A DNA stretch of 10,053 nucleotides from Clostridiales bacterium (GTDB lineage Bacteria; Bacillota; Clostridia; Tissierellales; Sedimentibacteraceae). The position numbers were made by a program, and so were the translations under genes. Shown here one piece after another: positions 6,927 to 10,053 of the stretch. The stretch is taken from the NCBI GenBank assembly GCA_003487955.1, contig DNNJ01000112.1, positions 1,732 through 11,784 of the forward strand. Reading direction: 5' to 3'. Position 1 is the stretch's first letter, and each line of letters begins with the position of its first letter. The notes beneath the pieces were generated by a model, which saw only the letters and a program-made list of their open reading frames with translations, was not told the DNA's origin and searched no databases.

Positions 6927-6942
6927 AGCAAGGACCATGCCA
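6927..6942 (-). promoter_or_regulatory. Sigma-54 (-24/-12) promoter of the catabolic operon
   Basis: The minus strand reads TGGCATGGTCCTTGCT. GG and GC are separated by exactly 10 bp, and the sequence matches the consensus TGGCACG-N4-TTGCW with one change in the -24 block (T for C). The predicted start site is about 6917, leaving a leader of roughly 60-80 nt before the aldolase. It sits between the sigma-54 activator gene and the first structural gene, with tandem activator-type palindromes about 100-160 bp upstream. A 6-bp inverted repeat (AAGGAC 6930-6935, GTCCTT 6954-6959) brackets the -24 region. Confidence 0.85.
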
Positions 6943-6945
6943 TGT

Positions 6946-6974
6946 TTGACACTGTCCTTATCAACTGATATACA
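6946..6974 (+). promoter_or_regulatory. Possible plus-strand sigma-A promoter antisense to the regulator
   Basis: TTGACA (6946-6951), a 17-bp spacer and TATACA (6969-6974) form a near-consensus sigma-A promoter on the plus strand, firing at about 6981 toward the palindromes and the 3' end of the regulator gene. No plausible coding region follows, so any product would be antisense RNA. It almost touches the -24 element at 6942. It may be a chance match. Confidence 0.35.
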
Positions 6975-7014
6975 GGCATTCATTCTAATATTGTGAAAGG
7001 CTACGTTTTAAGCG

Positions 7015-7076
7015 TGAAACGTTTTAGTTTCTTTTGCGAAACATTTTTGTTTTGAATGTGAACCACCCTTGTTTCA
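7015..7076. promoter_or_regulatory. Three tandem activator-binding palindromes with 22-bp period (upstream activating sequence)
   Basis: The three sites fit TGAAAC-N6-GTTTCA: 7015-7032 (TGAAAC/GTTTCT, one mismatch), 7037-7054 (CGAAAC/GTTTTG, three mismatches) and 7059-7076 (TGAACC/GTTTCA, one mismatch). All are preceded by G. Starts are exactly 22 bp apart, about two helical turns, so bound dimers would lie on one face of DNA. A weaker fourth copy may exist at 6994-7010 (TGAAAG/GTTTTA). They occupy the enhancer position about 100-160 bp upstream of the sigma-54 start site and end just before the regulator stop codon. They are the likely sites of the Fis-type HTH of the neighbouring activator. 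Confidence 0.75.
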
Positions 7077-7080
7077 CATG

Positions 7081-9033
7081 CTAAATTAAATTTTGCCGTG
7101 ATGCATCCAAATTGTACTTTTTCATTTTTCTCCATAGGGTAGTCCTAGATATACCAAGCGCCTTAGCTGTTAAATTAATAATCCCCATATTATCTTTTAA
7201 CGCACGCAAGATTAAGTCTTTCTCTAAGTTATTAATAACTTCATGATCTCGTAATAATTTATTATTTTTATTAATTATCCATTGGGTATCCAATTTGCAT
7301 TCAATTGAATCTCCATTACTATTATCAACACTAATAAATTTATCTTTAATATCATCCAATTCAATGTATGTCTGTTTTGTACCAACCATTAACCTTTCAA
7401 CAAAGTTTTTAAGTTCCCTCACATTACCTGGCCAATTATATAAACTTAAATATTCTACAGCAGATATACTTAGGGCTATAGGAGGTCTTTTTAATTTTTG
7501 GCTATAGCATAAAATAAAATGATTTAAAAGTGCTTTAATATCCTCTTTATTATCTTTCAAGGGAAGCATCTCTATTTTCAAAACATATAGCCTATAAAAT
7601 AAATCCTCTCTAAACTTCTTTTCTACTACAAGGTTATAAAGATTCTTGTTTGTAGCGGTAATAACCCTCACATCTATAGGAATTACTTTATTATCTCCAA
7701 TCCTCATAACTTGTCTTTCCTGTAACACTCTTAACAATCGTCCCTGAATCATCGGACTCATTTCACTTATTTCATCTAAGAATATAGTTCCACCATGTGC
7801 AAGTTGAAACAGACCTCGTTTACCTTTTCTGTCTGCTCCAGTAAATGATCCTGGTGCATACCCAAACAATTCGGATTCCAAAAGGCTCTCAGGAAGTGCT
7901 GCACAGTTAACTGCTACAAATGGTCCATCAGATCTATTACTATAATTATGAATGCTTTGAGCCATAACTTCCTTACCAGTGCCTGTTTCACCCTCAATTA
8001 AAATTGTTGAATTTGCCTTTGCATATTCTTTACCGATTCTTATAGCTTCTAAAGATTTACTGCTTACTCCTATAACATCTTTAAATGTATATTTAGCATA
8101 AAGTCCAGTACCAGTAATTTCTCTTCTTATCTGCTCTTCCATTTGTTGAATTCTCTGTACATCTTGTAACAATGCTACAGCATCAACTACTTCACCGTTT
8201 ACTTTTATAGGTATATTAGACACCATTATTTTCTTTTCGCGAACGTATTTAATAACCTCCATCTCACCAATACCGCTATCTATTATATCAGTAAGCTCAA
8301 GTTCAGGAAGCACATCATCTATATGCCTACCTATAACGTCTTTACAATTAATTTTCAATAACTTTTCAACTGTTGAGTTAATAATACTTATGTATCCGTT
8401 TTTATCAACTGATATAATACCATCTTTAGAGTTCTCTACTATAGTTCTGAATCTTTCCCCTCTTTTATTCTCATCACGTGTAGCTATCGCAATTCTTTTC
8501 GCTTCTTCGATTGCACTAATAATAGCTTCTCTTCCAGTTTTTATAACAATCGTTTCGATACCATATTTAGGCCCATATTTTGCAATAATACCTCCACCAA
8601 TAACGACCTTTATTCCTTTACTTGAAATATCAGAAATCTTTTCTTCTACTTCTTTTTCATTTGCAACATGAATTATTTGATATTTTATTCCAGTTATTTT
8701 TTTGAAACTTTCAATTGCTGTAAGCATATTGCTAAAAGCTAATATCGCAATATTGTCATCCACCTTTTTAGCTTCTATTATAGCATTGAAAACATCTGTC
8801 ACCGTTATTGGAATTGACACTGTTGGTATATTAAGGCCAACATCGTTTAATAGAAGCTGTGTACCACCTCTTGCAATAATAACATTAAAGCCCTTTGCTT
8901 CATACTCTTTAGCTATATCAAGACCTCTTTTCATGGATCCCTCTATTATATGAATGCTTTCTTCAAATTCAGAAGCCGCTGACTCAGCCACTCTTACCAA
9001 GTCTTTTGGAATTATTATAGCAATTTTAATCAT
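7081..9033 (-). CDS. Sigma-54-dependent transcriptional activator, PrpR-like (PrpR_N-PAS-AAA+-Fis HTH)
   Basis: A 650-residue enhancer-binding protein. Residues 1-190 resemble the PrpR_N sensory domain, with Rossmann-like repeats (RGGTQLLL at 55-62, VIGGGIIAKYG at 144-154); in PrpR this domain senses a propionate-derived metabolite. Residues 191-300 form a PAS domain (SKDGIISVDKNG at 202-213) ending in a coiled linker. The AAA+ domain spans about 320-550: Walker A GETGTGKE at 348-355, the sigma-54-contacting loop GSFTGA at 395-400 (Ser for the usual Ala of GAFTGA), Walker B GGTIFLDE at 414-421, and WPGNVRELKNF at 534-544. The Fis-type helix-turn-helix at about 605-642 includes NLTAKALGISRTTLWRKM (620-637). 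The start is fixed by AGGAGG seven bases upstream. It has its own extended -10 promoter, and the sigma-54 promoter and palindromes just downstream are the obvious targets. The effector is unknown, but is probably the operon's substrate or a product of it. Confidence 0.95.
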   Translation of the reverse strand: MIKIAIIIPKDLVRVAESAASEFEESIHIIEGSMKRGLDIAKEYEAKGFNVIIARGGTQLLLNDVGLNIPTVSIPITVTDVFNAIIEAKKVDDNIAILAFSNMLTAIESFKKITGIKYQIIHVANEKEVEEKISDISSKGIKVVIGGGIIAKYGPKYGIETIVIKTGREAIISAIEEAKRIAIATRDENKRGERFRTIVENSKDGIISVDKNGYISIINSTVEKLLKINCKDVIGRHIDDVLPELELTDIIDSGIGEMEVIKYVREKKIMVSNIPIKVNGEVVDAVALLQDVQRIQQMEEQIRREITGTGLYAKYTFKDVIGVSSKSLEAIRIGKEYAKANSTILIEGETGTGKEVMAQSIHNYSNRSDGPFVAVNCAALPESLLESELFGYAPGSFTGADRKGKRGLFQLAHGGTIFLDEISEMSPMIQGRLLRVLQERQVMRIGDNKVIPIDVRVITATNKNLYNLVVEKKFREDLFYRLYVLKIEMLPLKDNKEDIKALLNHFILCYSQKLKRPPIALSISAVEYLSLYNWPGNVRELKNFVERLMVGTKQTYIELDDIKDKFISVDNSNGDSIECKLDTQWIINKNNKLLRDHEVINNLEKDLILRALKDNMGIINLTAKALGISRTTLWRKMKKYNLDASRQNLI

Positions 9034-9084
9034 ATAAACCTCCTGATATGTTATAGATAGTTCATCTAATTGTACATTATGTTA

Positions 9085-9093
9085 ATTATACCA
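9085..9093 (-). promoter_or_regulatory. Extended -10 promoter of the PrpR-like regulator gene
   Basis: The minus strand reads TGGTATAAT: a perfect TATAAT (9090-9085) with a TGn extension (9093-9091). There is no good -35 box, as is common for extended -10 promoters. Transcription would start near 9078, leaving a leader of about 45 nt with AGGAGG before the ATG at 9033. Confidence 0.6.
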
Positions 9094-9129
9094 TTTTAAA
9101 TAATTATTGAGTTTGGTAATAAAACACTC

Positions 9130-9171
9130 TGAATCGCAAACTTACCGATTTTGAATCCAAAGTTTTACCAA
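9130..9171. repeat. Imperfect direct repeat upstream of the regulator promoter
   Basis: TGAATCGCAAACTTACCGA at 9130-9148 and TGAATCCAAAGTTTTACCAA at 9152-9171 are related sequences whose starts are 22 bp apart. TTGGTA...AAAC at 9113-9124 is roughly the inverted form of GTTTTACCAA. They lie some 40-80 bp upstream of the extended -10 and may be operator sites for the regulator gene. The sequence does not match the TGAAAC palindromes downstream. Confidence 0.35.
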
Positions 9172-9212
9172 CTAAAATCTTTCCCCCTTTATTCTTATTC
9201 ATCTTCTATTTT

Positions 9213-9236
9213 TACGATTCAATTTACTAAATCGTA
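9213..9236. repeat. Small perfect inverted repeat
   Basis: TACGATT (9213-9219) and AATCGTA (9230-9236) form 7-bp perfect arms with a 10-nt loop. It is not followed by a T-run on either strand; it may be a protein-binding site or chance. Confidence 0.3.
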
Positions 9237-9470
9237 TACTGAAAATAAACGGAATGAAAACATTCTATGTTTAAATTCACTTAATAAAAATTTTTAATTT
9301 CAAATATTTATTTTGGTAAGCTTTAGGGAATAAGCTTTATAGTGAAGAGATGTTGTAAAAAATATTGATATGGGTTCTGAGTAATAGAACTTTCATAATA
9401 TAGTTCAGTATAAAAAATATATAAGACGTTTCTCCGTCAAAAAATAGATGACAGGTCAATAACTTATAAA

Positions 9471-9503
9471 AGATCAGGACCTTCGCTATCGCCCAGGATG
9501 ACA
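9471..9503 (-). repeat. Degenerate copy of the dispersed GTCATCCTGAGCG...GCGAAGGATC-type repeat
   Basis: The minus strand begins GTCATCCTGGGCGATAGCG and continues AAGGTCCTGATC. This closely resembles the intergenic repeat with core GTCATCCTGAGCG-AGCGAAGGATCT that I recall from many Clostridia and other bacteria. One arm is present; GATGACAGG at 9447-9455 may be a remnant of a second end. It lies about 20 bp downstream of the uvrA stop codon and codes for nothing. Confidence 0.5.
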
Positions 9504-9521
9504 AAAATGGAATTTTCCATT
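9503..9521 (-). terminator. Short hairpin directly after uvrA, possible terminator
   Basis: On the minus strand AATGGAA (9521-9515), AA, TTCCATT (9512-9506) runs into TTTTT (9507-9503). The arms are 7-bp perfect but the 2-nt loop means about 6 bp really pair. It starts 1 bp after the uvrA stop codon. It is AT-rich, so efficiency is uncertain. Confidence 0.4.
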
Positions 9522-9522
9522 A

Positions 9523-10053
9523 TTACAGTACCTTTTTCAAGTATTGCCCTGTATAGGAGCCTTTTACTTTTGCGACTTCCTCAGGAGTGCCTTGTGCTAC
9601 AATTGAGCCTCCGCCGTCACCGCCTTCAGGGCCTAAATCTATAATGTAATCTGCAGTTTTTATAACATCTAAATTATGTTCAATTATAATAACTGAATTG
9701 CCTGCTTCCACAAGTCTGTCCAATACCTCTATAAGCATGTGAATATCAGCTATATGAAGACCGGTTGTAGGTTCATCCAAAACATAGACTGTTTTTCCTG
9801 TTCCCCTTTTGCTAAGCTCATATGCGAGCTTAACACGCTGCGCTTCTCCTCCTGATAATTCAGGGGAAGGCTGACCTAATTTTAAATATCCCAAGCCAAC
9901 ATCCTGCAATGTTTTTATTTTATTGTTAATTCTCGGAATATTTTCGAAAAATTCCAACGCTTCATCAATAGTCATATCTAAAACATCAGCAATATTTTTG
10001 CCCTTATATTTAACTTCCAATGTTTCTCTGTTGTACCTCTTGCCTTTGCACAC
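9523..10053 (-). CDS. uvrA: Excinuclease ABC subunit A, C-terminal part (5' end outside window)
   Basis: The last 176 residues of UvrA, the damage-recognition ATPase of nucleotide excision repair; the full protein is about 940 residues, so most lies beyond the right edge. The first visible codons read (V)[18 protein letters not shown]; this 'CxGxRYN' follows the second zinc-finger region of UvrA, and the GTG at the edge is an internal valine, not a start. Next come the helical [16 protein letters not shown] segment, the ABC signature [12 protein letters not shown] (66-77), Walker [13 protein letters not shown] (88-99) and the switch-histidine strand [11 protein letters not shown] (120-130). 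The C-terminus [22 protein letters not shown] is nearly invariant in UvrA. It marks a conserved chromosomal site to the right of the accessory-looking operon, and a short hairpin follows its stop. Confidence 0.97.
   Translation of the reverse strand: MCKGKRYNRETLEVKYKGKNIADVLDMTIDEALEFFENIPRINNKIKTLQDVGLGYLKLGQPSPELSGGEAQRVKLAYELSKRGTGKTVYVLDEPTTGLHIADIHMLIEVLDRLVEAGNSVIIIEHNLDVIKTADYIIDLGPEGGDGGGSIVAQGTPEEVAKVKGSYTGQYLKKVL

Larger units (their letters stand above)
9034..9522. other. 489-bp non-coding region between uvrA and the regulator gene
   Basis: No credible gene is seen on either strand. From left to right it holds the regulator's ribosome binding site and extended -10 promoter, a pair of imperfect 22-bp-spaced direct repeats (9130-9171), a small perfect inverted repeat (9213-9236), two identical TAAGCTTTA nonamers (9317-9325 and 9331-9339), short 4-5-bp hairpins (for example GTTCT/AGAAC at 9374-9390), a degenerate dispersed-repeat copy (9471-9503) and the uvrA-end hairpin. 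The middle (about 9240-9420) is AT-rich without recognisable signals. Confidence 0.6.

Noticed and set aside
6959..6971. IHF-type site (TATCAA-N4-TAT) between the sigma-54 promoter and the enhancer
   Set aside because: It misses the TTR half of the consensus, and Clostridia generally rely on HU rather than IHF.
9425..9438. GACG/CGTC hairpin as the uvrA terminator
   Set aside because: The stem is only 4 bp and the T-rich stretch is separated from it.
10051..10053. GTG at the right edge as the start of a short ATPase gene
   Set aside because: The sequence continues UvrA in the middle of a conserved VCKGKRYN segment, so this is an internal valine of a gene cut by the window.

Overview
The window looks like a low-G+C, anaerobic Firmicute (Clostridia type). 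The DNA is AT-rich, ribosome binding sites are strong AGGAGG types, and TAXI-type TRAP transport sits beside a PrpR-like sigma-54 activator. Nearly everything is on the minus strand; the only plus-strand gene is the last 35 codons of a membrane protein at the left edge. No rRNA, tRNA, CRISPR array or intact transposase was seen.

In the direction of transcription (right to left): the C-terminal part of uvrA (housekeeping DNA repair) enters from the right edge and ends in a short hairpin. A 489-bp non-coding stretch follows, holding small repeats, a degenerate copy of a dispersed repeat and an extended -10 promoter. Then come a 650-aa sigma-54-dependent activator (PrpR_N, PAS, AAA+, Fis-type HTH) and a 227-bp control region. 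That region has three 18-bp palindromes spaced exactly 22 bp apart and a near-consensus -24/-12 promoter. After it lie a threonine-aldolase-family PLP enzyme, an alanine-glyoxylate-type aminotransferase, a COG2309 (M29/NicX-like) metal-dependent protein, a TAXI-family TRAP binding lipoprotein and a fused 4TM/12TM TRAP permease.

My reading is that the activator senses a small metabolite through its PrpR_N domain. It would bind the palindromes, which lie about 100-160 bp upstream of the predicted start site, and switch on sigma-54 transcription of an uptake-and-breakdown operon. The TAXI-TRAP pair would import an organic or amino acid anion, and the COG2309 protein and two PLP enzymes would process it. 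An aldolase that yields glycine from a beta-hydroxy-amino acid, next to a glyoxylate/glycine-type aminotransferase, would make sense, but the substrate cannot be read from sequence. The aldolase keeps its PLP core yet has changed several residues that face the threonine side chain in the E. coli enzyme, so the substrate may not be threonine. I do not recognise the cluster as a described pathway.

Between the permease gene and the plus-strand gene is a nested inverted-repeat element with 15-bp TG...CA termini. It resembles a MITE or the remnant of an insertion sequence.
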